Shown here piece by piece: positions 24,678 to 33,930 of a stretch of DNA of 50,549 bases (the stretch's first letter is position 1; each line of letters starts with the position of its first letter). Origin of the DNA: Psychrobacter sp. APC 3426 (lineage in GTDB: Bacteria > Pseudomonadota > Gammaproteobacteria > Pseudomonadales > Moraxellaceae); assembly GCF_030408035.1 (NCBI RefSeq), contig NZ_JASDCF010000024.1, forward strand, positions 1 to 50,549, read 5' to 3'. Under the pieces are notes generated by a model, which had not been told where the DNA came from, did not search any database, and was given only the letters and a program-made list of their open reading frames with translations. Position numbers and translations under genes: made by a program.

Positions 24678-25511
24678 TTAAATCAAGCCTTTATAAAGGA
24701 AATAAAATCCCACCACGGTTAATAACAGCGCAAAGCATTTCTTTAACAATGCTGGTGATAGTATATGAGCGACTTTTGCGCCTATCTTAGCGGTGAAAAA
24801 ACTCATTATGCTGATACCTAAGAAGGCATAAATGTGCACAAAGCCAATGGTATTGGGTACATTTATTTGCGCCTGCGTCCCAAATACCATATACCCTAGC
24901 GCACCAGCAATGGCAATCGGCAGACCACAAGCAGCGGATGTACCAACCGCTTTTTGCATGACCACATGATATCGGGTGAGATAAGGTACCGTTAAGCTAC
25001 CGCCACCAATACCGAAAATGGCAGAAGCAACACCGATGACGCCGCCTGCCGCTAACTGCTTAGGTTTTGACGGTAGTTCTATATTATTATGGTTGGCATT
25101 ACTGACATCATTAGCATGACTAGCGACCTTTTTTTTACCACCAAAGAACATCTTATAAGCGACCCAAAGCAAAAATACACCGACAATAAGCTGAAGATAT
25201 AGCCCAGATATTTGCCCTGCTATTCCTGCGCCCAAAAAGCAGCCAACCGCTAACCCTGGCGCCAGGTTTTTAAAGACAGGCCACATGACGGCGCCCTTTT
25301 TATTGTGCGCCATGAGCGAGCTAATTGAGGTGACGATAATAGTCGCCAATGAGGTTCCTAATGCCAGATGCATGATGTTGTCAGGACTGTAGCCCATTTG
25401 CGTAAAGACGATAAATAACAACGGTACGATGATGGTTCCACCGCCCACGCCAAAAAGCCCTGCAGCAAATCCTGCTAGCGCCCCTATTATTAAAAAAATG
25501 ATTAATTCCAC
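24678..25511 (-). CDS. TSUP-family transporter (TauE/SafE-like)
   Basis: A 277-residue inner-membrane protein with about eight hydrophobic segments in two homologous halves. Each half has the TSUP signature: GALAGFAAGLFGVGGGTIIVPLL (~11-33, written here in part as GLFGVGGGTIIVPLL) and VASAIFGIGGGSLTVPYLTR (~160-180). TSUP proteins move sulfite, sulfonates such as sulfoacetate, or other organosulfur anions. It starts at a GTG. It is the last gene in the same direction as mesX, mesD and the flavin reductase, 74 bases after the latter, so a link to sulfur or methionine chemistry is plausible but unproved. Confidence 0.88.
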   Translation of the reverse strand: MELIIFLIIGALAGFAAGLFGVGGGTIIVPLLFIVFTQMGYSPDNIMHLALGTSLATIIVTSISSLMAHNKKGAVMWPVFKNLAPGLAVGCFLGAGIAGQISGLYLQLIVGVFLLWVAYKMFFGGKKKVASHANDVSNANHNNIELPSKPKQLAAGGVIGVASAIFGIGGGSLTVPYLTRYHVVMQKAVGTSAACGLPIAIAGALGYMVFGTQAQINVPNTIGFVHIYAFLGISIMSFFTAKIGAKVAHILSPALLKKCFALLLTVVGFYFLYKGLI

Positions 25512-25585
25512 AGGATAGTTACTTCTCAGTTGAATGATTGGTTAGATAGTTTTTTGGCTAATTCATAATAGATTTAAGCACGAAC

Positions 25586-26122
25586 CTAAGTAATTTCTGC
25601 TTGTTCCAGTTGACCGACTCGAGAATAGCCACGATTAAAATAAATCAAGCTTTCAGCAGTTCCGCTTTGCTGATTATTTTGCTGGTCGCTGTCTTGATAA
25701 CCATGTTTGATGGCAACGACTCGGCACATAAATACACTATGCGTACCCACTTCTTGAATGTCTTCAATTTCGCAATCAAAACTGACCAACGCATCTTCTA
25801 AAACAGGCGAACCTGTGACTAGCTCAGTCCAAGAACCCTGTTTAAATCGCTCTTCTGTACTCATTTTAGAGGCAAAGGCATTAGAGACTGGCTCATGCTG
25901 TGCGCCTAGCACATTGACACTCAACGTTTTATTTTCAATGAAATGTACGTGTGAGCGAGCCGTCCGATTCATACAGACCAGCAAGGTTGGCGGTGTGTCT
26001 GTGACGCTACATACCGCAGAGGCGGTAAACCCATGCAGACCAGACTGGCCTTTTGTAGTAACCACATTGACCGCAGTCGCTAATAGAGACATGCCATCTC
26101 TAAAATCGGTTGCTTCAATCAT
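25586..26122 (-). CDS. Flavin reductase (HpaC/RutF-like, FMN-binding split barrel)
   Basis: A 178-residue flavin reductase-like protein that would use NAD(P)H to supply FMNH2 or FADH2 to a partner oxygenase. The FMN-binding pattern is typical: FRDGMSLLATAVNVVTTKGQ (~7-26), GFTASAVCSVTDTPPTLLVC (~31-50), then NVLGAQHEPVSNAFASK (~69-85), FSVCEIEDIQEVGTHSVFMC-like region (~112-131) and the closing YFNRGYSRVG. The ATG is behind AGGAG. It sits 88 bases after mesD on the same strand. The inferred role is supply of reduced flavin to the oxygen-dependent MesX/MesD system. Confidence 0.88.
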   Translation of the reverse strand: MIEATDFRDGMSLLATAVNVVTTKGQSGLHGFTASAVCSVTDTPPTLLVCMNRTARSHVHFIENKTLSVNVLGAQHEPVSNAFASKMSTEERFKQGSWTELVTGSPVLEDALVSFDCEIEDIQEVGTHSVFMCRVVAIKHGYQDSDQQNNQQSGTAESLIYFNRGYSRVGQLEQAEIT

Positions 26123-26210
26123 GACTTAACTCCTAAATTTTAAATCTTTAAGTACATTGATAACTGAGGTCACTTATGGGTTTAAACAAGCTAGGTTTTG
26201 TTAAGAGATG

Positions 26211-27239
26211 CTAAACGCTCAGCTCTTTGCGTACGATTGCCGCGCCTGCACTTAATGCTTGCAGCTTGCCGCGTGCCACTTGGCGTGACAAAGGTGCCAT
26301 GCCACAGTTGGTCGAAGGATAGAGCTTATCCGCATCGACAAATTGCAAGGCCTTGCGTAGCGTATCTGCCACCTCTTCTGGTGTTTCAATAGTATTAGTC
26401 GCCACATCAATGGCACCAATCATCACTTTTTTACCACGAATCAATTCAATTAAATCCATCGGCACATGTGAGTTTTGACACTCTAATGAGACAATATCGA
26501 TATTAGACTGCTGCAATTTAGGGAACGCTTGCTCATATTGACGCCACTCGGAACCCAGTGTTTTTTTCCAGTCATTATTGGCTTTGATACCATAGCCGTA
26601 GCAAATATGCACCGCCGTCTCGCATTTCAGACCTTCAATAGCACGCTCTAACGTGGCAATACCCCAGTCGTTTACGTCATCAAAGAACACATTAAAGGCA
26701 GGCTCATCGAATTGGATAATATCTACCCCAGCCGCTTCTAATTCTCTAGCTTCTTGATTGAGAATTTTGGCAAATTCCCAAGCCAGCTTTTCACGACTTT
26801 TATAATGACCGTCATACAGCGTATCAATCATCGTCATCGGACCGGGCAATGCCCATTTGATAGGCTGATCGGTTTGCTGACGTAAGAACTTAGCATCTTC
26901 CACAAATACTGGTCTTTGACGGCTCACCGCACCCACGACTGACGGCACACTCGCCTCATAGCGATCACGAATTTTGACGGTTTTACGATTCTCAAAATCC
27001 ACGCCATCTAAATGTTCAATGAAGGTAGTCACAAAATGCTGGCGGGTCTGCTCACCATCGCTGACAATATCAATCCCTGCATGTCTTTGTTCTTGCAATG
27101 TCAAACGTAGCGCATCTTGCTTGGCTTCACTCAATTGCTCCCCTTCTAATGCCCAAGGTGACCAAATTTTTTCAGGTTCTGCCAACCAAGAAGGTTTCGG
27201 TAAGCTGCCCGCGGTTGAAGTTGGTAATAATAATTCCAT
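26211..27239 (-). CDS. mesD: MesD, core (folate-independent) methionine synthase
   Basis: A 342-residue protein equal to the C-terminal catalytic barrel of MetE, without the N-terminal folate-binding half. Zinc and homocysteine residues are in place: His211 and Cys213 (VHICYGYG), Glu253 (VSLECQNS) and Cys312 (STNCGMAP), plus IIQFDEPAF (~174-182). MesD is the published name for the aerobic core-MetE family that needs neither methyl-folate nor cobalamin, but does need oxygen and the DUF1852 protein MesX. Here DUF1852 lies directly upstream (61-base gap), which supports the MesD assignment over a general MetE fragment. The methyl donor is unknown. Confidence 0.9.
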   Translation of the reverse strand: MELLLPTSTAGSLPKPSWLAEPEKIWSPWALEGEQLSEAKQDALRLTLQEQRHAGIDIVSDGEQTRQHFVTTFIEHLDGVDFENRKTVKIRDRYEASVPSVVGAVSRQRPVFVEDAKFLRQQTDQPIKWALPGPMTMIDTLYDGHYKSREKLAWEFAKILNQEARELEAAGVDIIQFDEPAFNVFFDDVNDWGIATLERAIEGLKCETAVHICYGYGIKANNDWKKTLGSEWRQYEQAFPKLQQSNIDIVSLECQNSHVPMDLIELIRGKKVMIGAIDVATNTIETPEEVADTLRKALQFVDADKLYPSTNCGMAPLSRQVARGKLQALSAGAAIVRKELSV

Positions 27240-27300
27240 ATTGGTTACTCTTTTATATTTTAGTCTTTTAGTTTTTTATATGTCGGTTGATAAAGGTCTA

Positions 27301-28323
27301 TTAAGCGGCGCGTTTTTTAACCGCTTCTTTTTGAACCATATCGCTTGTCACAACATAGTTTGCCGCCCACTCATCAAGAATAGCCTGATACGGTTTAATG
27401 AACTCATCTTCCGTAAATTTACCTTGCGTCACTGCCATCTGGCTGCGCTCTTCGCGGTCATAGACAATTTGAGTCAGTGAATAATCTTGGTACTTCAAAC
27501 TGGGCTGATAGATGTGACCCGCGGTTGAGTTGGCATTATAAATTTCAGGGCGGTAAATCTTTTGGAAGGTCTCCATCGTACTGATAGCACTGATTAACTC
27601 AAGGTCGGTGTAATCACTCAGCAAGTCACCGGCAAAATAAAACGCTAAAGGCGCAACACTACCTGCAGGCATGAAATAGCGCACTGTTAAGCCCATTTTA
27701 TGGAAATAGTCATCGGTTAAGGAGTACTCATCTTGCTTGTATTCAACCCCTAATACCGGATGCTGATTGCCAGTACGCTGATAGACTTTACTGCTTGACA
27801 CACTCAGGCAAATCACAGGTTGTTTGTTAAAATTGGTTTGATAGGCTTCTGAGTTCAATAAGTGTTGAAACAGTTTGCCGTGCAAATCACCAAAATCGGC
27901 TGCTGGTGGCGATGTTGGGTTTTTCTCAAAATGTTCTGGTAGTACGATACTAAAGTCATAATCACGCACGTAAGATGAGAAGCTGTTGCCAATCATGCCG
28001 TCAATACGCTTGTTTTCTTTATGGTCGATAATCGTTGTTTTCAGCGTCTCAATGACCGGAAATGTGTGGCCATTGCCTTCGATATCTAAGTCTGCAGAGA
28101 TGATATCGACTTCAACAGAATAACGGTCGGCTGTTGAGTTATCCCAATGCGCGAGATCATTAAAACGGTTATTTATCATAGTCAGCGTTTTGCGTAAGTT
28201 CTCTTGACGACTCTCGCCACGCGCCAAATTGGCAAAGTTAGTCGTCAGACGTGTGCTGTCTGCAGGCTGATAGTTCTCATCAAAACGAATGCTCGAGATG
28301 GAATATGTAAATTGTTTACTCAT
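27301..28323 (-). CDS. mesX: MesX, DUF1852 protein required by MesD
   Basis: A 340-residue soluble protein of family DUF1852, which genetic work on aerobic bacteria showed to be needed, with oxygen, for MesD activity. The start MSKQFTYSISSIRFDENYQP and the segments NLRKTLTMINNRFNDLAHWD (~40-59) and VEVDIISADLDIEGNGHTFP (~67-86) look typical as I recall the family. DFSIVLPEHF (~120-129) and VIYRPEIYNAN-like text near residue 245 follow. No known cofactor motif is visible. It is the first gene of the cluster and is preceded by a MetR-type palindrome at 28434-28456. It ends before mesD without overlap. Confidence 0.88.
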   Translation of the reverse strand: MSKQFTYSISSIRFDENYQPADSTRLTTNFANLARGESRQENLRKTLTMINNRFNDLAHWDNSTADRYSVEVDIISADLDIEGNGHTFPVIETLKTTIIDHKENKRIDGMIGNSFSSYVRDYDFSIVLPEHFEKNPTSPPAADFGDLHGKLFQHLLNSEAYQTNFNKQPVICLSVSSSKVYQRTGNQHPVLGVEYKQDEYSLTDDYFHKMGLTVRYFMPAGSVAPLAFYFAGDLLSDYTDLELISAISTMETFQKIYRPEIYNANSTAGHIYQPSLKYQDYSLTQIVYDREERSQMAVTQGKFTEDEFIKPYQAILDEWAANYVVTSDMVQKEAVKKRAA

Positions 28324-28376
28324 GATAATCCACTACCTTAATCTACTCTCATTAATTGAGATAAAACCAAATTTCT

Positions 28377-28394
28377 GTATGAGATGAATCATAC
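28377..28394 (-). promoter_or_regulatory. Inverted repeat between the MetR-type box and mesX
   Basis: Perfect 6-bp arms GTATGA (28377-28382) and TCATAC (28389-28394) around a 6-bp centre, 54 bases before the mesX start. It may be a second regulator site or a leader element. Confidence 0.4.
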
Positions 28395-28433
28395 CTAAAC
28401 CAAACCATGAATAAAAACGATACTATTTAAACA

Positions 28434-28456
28434 TAAGATGAATTAAATTCATCTTA
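28434..28456 (-). promoter_or_regulatory. MetR-type box upstream of mesX-mesD
   Basis: A perfect 23-bp palindrome centred on 28445 contains TGAATTAAATTCA (28439-28451), an exact match to the MetR consensus TGAA-N5-TTCA. It lies 111 bases before the mesX start, where a LysR-type activator would bind. MetR activates methionine synthase genes in response to homocysteine. That this box controls mesX-mesD is inference. Confidence 0.65.
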
Positions 28457-28603
28457 GCAAGGTTTTGATATTAGAAAGGATTGGATAGCGAAATTTTGAT
28501 GACTTAATTATTGAGTAAAAACTAAACTTGTAAAAACTGGACTAGGCTGAGGAGAACATAAAAAAAGCTGGGTAAACCAACGAACCTAAGAGTTCTTCTA
28601 CAC

Positions 28604-28646
28604 AAAAAGAGCCAAGACTTATTTTTTAAGTCTTGGCTCTTTTTGT
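28604..28646 (-). terminator. Bidirectional terminator downstream of the RND operon
   Basis: AAAAAGAGCCAAGACTT (28604-28620) pairs perfectly with AAGTCTTGGCTCTTTTT (28628-28644). It follows the RND permease gene on the minus strand and insulates the mesX promoter region. Confidence 0.9.
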
Positions 28647-28718
28647 TGATATTATAAAATGATGTTCAAACGATACTCAATCAATCAGTATCGCCTGAAC
28701 CATCAAATGAGGTTTTCG

Positions 28719-31700
28719 CTAAGATTTTTTGTCAACGGTTGAATGCTGTTTACCACTTGGCATCAGCCACTTAGCAAACCACCCTGACAAATCATCCATT
28801 AATGTATATACCACTGGAATCACCACCAAACTCAATAAAGTCGAAGTCACAAGACCGCCCAAGACTGCCGCAGCCATAGGACGACGGAACGTGGGGTCGG
28901 CATCACCCCAACCAAATACCAATGGCAGCATACCTGCACCCATCGCAATCGTTGTCATAATAATAGGTCGCGCACGCTTACGGCAAGAATCAATAATGGC
29001 CTCAAAACGCGCCAAGCCTCGACGCTGCGCAATCAGTGCATAATCGACCAATAGAATAGAGTTCTTGGTGGCGATACCCATTAGCATAATAAAACCAATC
29101 ATCGACGGCATAGACAGACTACTATTGGTAATAACCAAGCCCACAAAGGCGCCGCCAATAGATAGCGGTAATGCCATCAGAATGGTAAAGGGCTGCAATA
29201 TGCGACCAAACAACAGAATAAGCACCCCTAAAATACAGACCACACCGACCGACATAGCGATGACAAAACCACTGAACAACTCAGCCATATTTTCCGCTTG
29301 GCCTTGATCAATAATCGTAATCGACGGTGGCAATGTCTGCATCGCAGGGATGGATTTGACCGCTTGTACCAAATCACCAAGCTCACCGTTGGCAGGCTGA
29401 ACCGTGATACTAATGGCGCGCTCACGATCGAGTCTGCTAATCTGCGCAGGTCCAGTCCCAAAGTTTAGGTCGGCTACCTCCCCGACACGCACCCCTTGCC
29501 CTGCTGGTAATGCACTGGGAACATACAAGCCTTCTAACTGACTGACATTTTGTTTGGCAACATCAGGCAGCCGCACCACGATAGGAATCTGACGAGTATC
29601 TAGATTCAGCTTAGAAAGTCGCTGCTCATAATCACCGACCGTAGCCACCCGCAACGTCGTAGCGATATCTTGGGTGGTCACGCCTTTGTCCGCCATTGCC
29701 AGTCTGTCAGGGGTCACTGTTAGCTCTTGGCGCGGTAAACTGCGATCACTGGTGACCGAGCCGGCGCTGGGCAGCTCTCGAATCTCAGACATGATCTGCT
29801 GTACAGTCTGCTCCAATACTTCCGGATTGGTACTGGTTAAAGAAAAATTGTAGCCCGTCTCACCGCCACTCGATAGACCGACAGTAAAGCGCGCACCAGG
29901 CACTTCTGCCAACATATTACTAATTTTGCGCTCAATCTCTTGCTTAGAGATACGCTCTGCACGTGGCGCTAACACAATATCCAAACCGGCAATATTTTCG
30001 GCTTTACCGCCAGAGCTGGCTTCCATTGCTGCTTGCGCCTCCCCTACTGAAGTGAAAATATTGGTCACTTCAGGCATGGCCAAAATACGCTCACTGGCCA
30101 TTGCAGAAACGCGCTCGGTATCCTCGAGCGACACATCAGGGGTCAACTCAATCTCGACCCGCGTCTGATCGATATCATTATCAGGAATAAAAGAGGTGGG
30201 TAGTAATTTCACCAAAGCCAATGACGCCACAAACAATACTAAAGTCGCTCCCATCGTTATCCAACGATGGCGCAGCGTCCATGCAACCACTTTAAGATAC
30301 CAACCCATCAACGCGCTTTGCTTTTCGACATGCTTCTTTTCTGGCCGTAATACATAGGCCGCCATCATTGGAGTGATAAGACGTGCGACCATTAATGAGG
30401 CAAATATAGATAAAGCCGCTGTCCAGCCAAACTGGCGGAAAAACTGCCCGACAATACCGCCCATAAAGGCAGTAGGCAAGAACACAGCAATCAAGGTAAA
30501 GGTAGTGGCGACAACCGCCAGACCAATCTCATCAGCAGCTTCCATTGCCGCCTCATAAGGCGTCTTACCCATCCGCAGATGACGAATGATGTTTTCGACT
30601 TCAACAATGGCATCGTCGACCAATACACCAATAACCAATGACAGTGCCAATAAGGAGATAATATTGAGACTAAAACCAAACAAGTACATACCTAAAAAGG
30701 TAGGAATAACTGACAATGGTAATGCTACCGCAGCGACAATGGTCGCACGAATATTGCGCAAAAATAAGAACACCACGACGACGGCCAACAACCCGCCCTC
30801 TATCAGCATACGTAATGATGCCTGGTAATCTTCAGCGATTGGCGTTGCTCGATCATAGACCTTTTCAATGCTGATATTGCCTGTATCTGCAGTCAGCTTG
30901 GCAAGCTCAGCATCGACCAGTTCCATGACCTCTACTTCACTAGCGCCGCGCGAGCGTGTGATATTGAACGCGACCACCGTCTGCCCATCGAGCTTAGCGA
31001 TAGAACTCGGGTCAGCAGCACCATCAGTGATTTGTGCCATACGTCCAAGCGCCTGCGTGCCACCGGTAGGAACAGCTATCTGTAAGTCATTAAGCTCATT
31101 GGCTCTCTCTACTGCACCAAGCACACGAATGGTTTGCGTGGTTTTACCTACTTCTGCTTCACCGCCTGAGCTGTCTTGCTGAATACCAGCGATTTGCTGC
31201 GACAATTGCGTAATAGAGAACTTCAAGCCGCTGAGTGCAATTGGGTCGGCAGCAACGGTAATCTCACGCTGTAGACCACCGATACGGCTAACCGTACTGA
31301 CACCAGGAATGTCAGACAAACGCTTAGTCACCGTGTCATCAACGAACCAAGATAAATCTTCGACATTCATATTTTCGGCAGCGACAGAGTAAGTCACTAC
31401 AGGAAAGCCTGCGGTTGAGACTTTGGTTATAATCGGATCGTTGGCCGCTGCCGGTAAATCGCCTCGTACTTCACCGACTGCTGAGCGTACATCATCCACC
31501 GCTTCTTGGATGTCTTTTTCTAGTACAAACTCAGTGACCATGGTGGCGGCACCCGTTTGTAGTGTGGTGCGGATATGCTTCACACCTTCGATACTGGTCA
31601 GCTTGTTTTCAACTTTTTTAGCAATATCATTTTCGAGCTGAGCAGGTGCCGCGCCAGGTAAAGTGACGGTCACTACGACGGCAGGCAAGTCAATATCAGG

Positions 31701-31817
31701 GAACTGCTGTACCTTCATTTGCATGAAGCCATAAATACCGCCTAACGTCAGCAGTACAAACAGCAAAATAGCGACTAACGGATTTCTAATCGAGTAAGCG
31801 GATACATTTAAACTCAT
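28719..31817 (-). CDS. RND efflux permease (AcrB/HAE1 family)
   Basis: A 1032-residue inner-membrane HAE1 permease, the trimeric proton-driven pump of a tripartite efflux system. N-terminal MSLNVSAYSIRNPLVAILLF begins TM1. The proton-relay Asp pair is in VIGVLVDDAIVEVENIIRH (TM4). Further family motifs are FQKFPDIDLP-like QQFPDIDLPAVVVTV (~37-51), GGIVGQFFRQFGWTAA and GIATKNSILLVDYA (TM10), and RPIIMTTIAMGAGMLPL near the C-terminus. Length and 12-TM layout match the family. The ATG overlaps the adaptor stop by 4 bases, so they are cotranslated. No outer-membrane channel gene is adjacent. The substrate is unknown. Confidence 0.95.
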   Translation of the reverse strand: MSLNVSAYSIRNPLVAILLFVLLTLGGIYGFMQMKVQQFPDIDLPAVVVTVTLPGAAPAQLENDIAKKVENKLTSIEGVKHIRTTLQTGAATMVTEFVLEKDIQEAVDDVRSAVGEVRGDLPAAANDPIITKVSTAGFPVVTYSVAAENMNVEDLSWFVDDTVTKRLSDIPGVSTVSRIGGLQREITVAADPIALSGLKFSITQLSQQIAGIQQDSSGGEAEVGKTTQTIRVLGAVERANELNDLQIAVPTGGTQALGRMAQITDGAADPSSIAKLDGQTVVAFNITRSRGASEVEVMELVDAELAKLTADTGNISIEKVYDRATPIAEDYQASLRMLIEGGLLAVVVVFLFLRNIRATIVAAVALPLSVIPTFLGMYLFGFSLNIISLLALSLVIGVLVDDAIVEVENIIRHLRMGKTPYEAAMEAADEIGLAVVATTFTLIAVFLPTAFMGGIVGQFFRQFGWTAALSIFASLMVARLITPMMAAYVLRPEKKHVEKQSALMGWYLKVVAWTLRHRWITMGATLVLFVASLALVKLLPTSFIPDNDIDQTRVEIELTPDVSLEDTERVSAMASERILAMPEVTNIFTSVGEAQAAMEASSGGKAENIAGLDIVLAPRAERISKQEIERKISNMLAEVPGARFTVGLSSGGETGYNFSLTSTNPEVLEQTVQQIMSEIRELPSAGSVTSDRSLPRQELTVTPDRLAMADKGVTTQDIATTLRVATVGDYEQRLSKLNLDTRQIPIVVRLPDVAKQNVSQLEGLYVPSALPAGQGVRVGEVADLNFGTGPAQISRLDRERAISITVQPANGELGDLVQAVKSIPAMQTLPPSITIIDQGQAENMAELFSGFVIAMSVGVVCILGVLILLFGRILQPFTILMALPLSIGGAFVGLVITNSSLSMPSMIGFIMLMGIATKNSILLVDYALIAQRRGLARFEAIIDSCRKRARPIIMTTIAMGAGMLPLVFGWGDADPTFRRPMAAAVLGGLVTSTLLSLVVIPVVYTLMDDLSGWFAKWLMPSGKQHSTVDKKS

Positions 31818-33118
31818 GAGCGCGCCTGCGTGGCTGTGTCAGCAGTGTCATTAGATTGAGTAAGACCTTCAACGATACGCACCAAGTCGCCATCATTTAA
31901 AAAACTACCGCCTTGCTTGACGATTTGACTGTCACTCGGCAATGGCTCTGTAACCGCCACACTATCACCGAGACGCTCACCTAATGTCACTCGCTGCTGC
32001 TTGATACGGCCGGTCGTTTTGTCATCCTGGGTTTTGATATCCGTTACTAGCATCACATAATCATAGCCATCATTGCTCACAATCGCGCTATTAGGGATGG
32101 TTTGGGTGCTAGCACTACCTAACAAGAACTCACCCGTTTGATACATGCCGGCTCGTACTTTTGAATTGGTAGCTAGGCTGGCATAGATAGTGATTTGACG
32201 ATTATTATCCGCTGTTGGTGCAATGCGGCTTACCTGCCCCATCACAGAATCACCGCCTGGCAAGCTGACTCGCACTGGCGTCCCAACACTGACTTCACCA
32301 ATGAGCTTTGGATCGATATCGGCACGCCATTCTAAGACACCGCCCTTTATAATCGTAAATAGTGGCTCACCACCAGCGACCATACCGACCTCAATCATTT
32401 TTTCACTGATGACACCACTGACTGGCGCCACGACTTTGGCATTCTCAAGGGTCAAGCGCTGATTGCTTAAGCGCGCTTTTGATGCCTGTAAAGACGCTCT
32501 AGCACGAACTTCAGAGGTACGGTAGCGATCGGCTTCTTGCTTACTAATGGCATCGATGTCTATCAATGGCAATACGCGTGCGGCATCAGCACTGGCATTG
32601 ACAAGCGTTGCCTCTGCTTCTGCCACGTCGGCTTCTGCTTGCAGGACCTGCTGTTCCATCGCATCGGTATCGAATACTGCCAGCACCTGACCTGCTTTAA
32701 CGCGATCACCCTCCTCAACCAATACACGCTCGACAGCCACGCCATTGACTTTTGCACTGACATTGGCCGTGTCTTTGGCACTAATGGTGCCGTCTGCGCT
32801 CAACGTATTACCAATCGTATCTTGGTTTGGCATCACCGTCTCAACGGATAGCACAGCCTGTTCGCTACTGGCAGCACCGTCACTTGATTTATTATTGAGA
32901 GCGTTGGTAGCAGTTGGCGTTTCATCGGCCACCGCAGTCTCATCAGCACCCCAGTACTTGCCAAGCAATACCCCAACCACCAGTACCACGGCTAATACAG
33001 GTAATAGCCATAACGGAAACTTTGATGAGGGCTTATTGGTCAGCGATTCAGATTGTCGGTATGGCGGTAACTCATGTTCGGCTACTGGTTTAGGGTTGTT
33101 TTCTTCAAAATCGCTCAT
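31814..33118 (-). CDS. RND periplasmic adaptor (membrane fusion protein)
   Basis: A 434-residue HlyD/AcrA-type adaptor that links the RND permease to an outer-membrane channel. After a cytoplasmic Pro/Glu-rich start, one membrane anchor (FPLWLLPVLAVVLVVGVLLG, ~34-53) is followed by an acidic linker. Then come a lipoyl half-motif (VKAGQVLAVFDTDAM, ~140-154), a helical hairpin (QQVLQAEADVAEAEATLVNA to KARLSNQRLTLENAKVVAP) and the second lipoyl half (GVISEKMIEVGMVAGGEPLF). Beta-barrel and membrane-proximal domains follow. There is no lipobox, so it is anchored by the N-terminal helix. It is first in a two-gene operon with the permease. Confidence 0.94.
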   Translation of the reverse strand: MSDFEENNPKPVAEHELPPYRQSESLTNKPSSKFPLWLLPVLAVVLVVGVLLGKYWGADETAVADETPTATNALNNKSSDGAASSEQAVLSVETVMPNQDTIGNTLSADGTISAKDTANVSAKVNGVAVERVLVEEGDRVKAGQVLAVFDTDAMEQQVLQAEADVAEAEATLVNASADAARVLPLIDIDAISKQEADRYRTSEVRARASLQASKARLSNQRLTLENAKVVAPVSGVISEKMIEVGMVAGGEPLFTIIKGGVLEWRADIDPKLIGEVSVGTPVRVSLPGGDSVMGQVSRIAPTADNNRQITIYASLATNSKVRAGMYQTGEFLLGSASTQTIPNSAIVSNDGYDYVMLVTDIKTQDDKTTGRIKQQRVTLGERLGDSVAVTEPLPSDSQIVKQGGSFLNDGDLVRIVEGLTQSNDTADTATQARS

Positions 33119-33805
33119 GTTAAGTCTCTATAAGTGCGGCAATAATAAAATGTAAAACAGTTTTTAAAACAATTGAGGTATGTCGCAGGCAAAAAAACCA
33201 GAGTCATAAAAACAATATGACAATATAATATGGTAATAAAAGCAGGACACTAAACACATCGATGCCCGTAAATCATCGTCATAATAAAACCTTAGAAAAA
33301 ACTGCCCCTCGCTCATTAAGTAACGGATACCTTTTAATTTTAAGGTTTGCAGTGTGCAGCTAGCTAAGGTACTGTTTATTATTACAATAATCTATAAGGT
33401 TAGTGAGAATAGCATAATCCAGCGATTATCTTGCTTTATATACTTTACGGTTTGTGTTAATTAAACGCTTTAAGCAAAAAGCCATGACTTACAGAATGAT
33501 GCGTTGGGGTCAGTTTATAGACTGGTCTTTGCCCGGATGAGCAGCTCACCTTTATCATAAACTGCCATACTGACGGGTAGATATCAATAATGATTGACAA
33601 ACAACCAAGTCAATATTAGTTGAGAATTAAGATAAAGCACATACTTTGTAGGTGAAATATTAGAATAATAGTATCAACAAAAAAATTTAGCTAAAGGACT
33701 GAAAGTCATTATGTAAGATTGATTACATTAGAGCATAAAAGCTTCCTTTATATACTACAGACAGCATACAGTTCCATCTTGTGTTCTTAAATGAGTTTGT
33801 TACTA
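33119..33805. other. Long intergenic region between the RND operon and the small lysine-rich gene
   Basis: About 690 AT-rich bases with no credible coding frame. It must contain the promoter of the minus-strand RND operon. A long-range inverted repeat is present (CAGTTTAT at 33511-33518, ATAAACTG at 33557-33564), which could belong to a small RNA or be chance. No repeat shared with other parts of the window was seen. Confidence 0.4.
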
Positions 33806-33834
33806 TTGACCCATGACATTATTCGCTTTATGAC
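33806..33834 (+). promoter_or_regulatory. Promoter of the 54-residue protein gene, with overlapping palindrome
   Basis: TTGACC (33806-33811), 17 bases, TATGAC (33829-33834). A perfect inverted repeat CATCGT-A-ACGATG (33834-33846) sits at the predicted start of transcription and could be an operator. The predicted leader is about 105 bases. Confidence 0.5.
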
Positions 33835-33851
33835 ATCGTAACGATGATGGG

Positions 33852-33863
33852 ACTAATATTAGT
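33852..33863 (+). promoter_or_regulatory. Perfect palindrome in the leader of the small gene
   Basis: ACTAATATTAGT is a perfect 12-bp palindrome flanked by GGG and CTCCC, so the RNA could fold into a stem-loop. It is in the predicted 5' leader. The role is unknown. Confidence 0.4.
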
Positions 33864-33916
33864 ACTCCCATTAACGGTGACTGTCTACTGATGTCAAGGC
33901 GCTGAATGAATACTCA

Positions 33917-33930
33917 GTGATTTAAATCAC
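33917..33930 (+). promoter_or_regulatory. CRP/FNR-type palindrome just before the small gene
   Basis: GTGATTTAAATCAC is a perfect 14-bp palindrome ending only a few bases before the AAAGGAG ribosome site. With flanks it matches TGTGA-N6-TCACA at 9 of 10 positions (CRP/Vfr) and TTGAT-N4-ATCAA at 8 of 10 (FNR/ANR). Its position inside the predicted leader suggests repression, or a second promoter. Confidence 0.5.

Noticed and set aside
28324..28718. Possible SAM riboswitch upstream of mesX
   Set aside because: No SAM-I, SAM-II or other SAM aptamer core was seen; the palindromes fit protein operators better.
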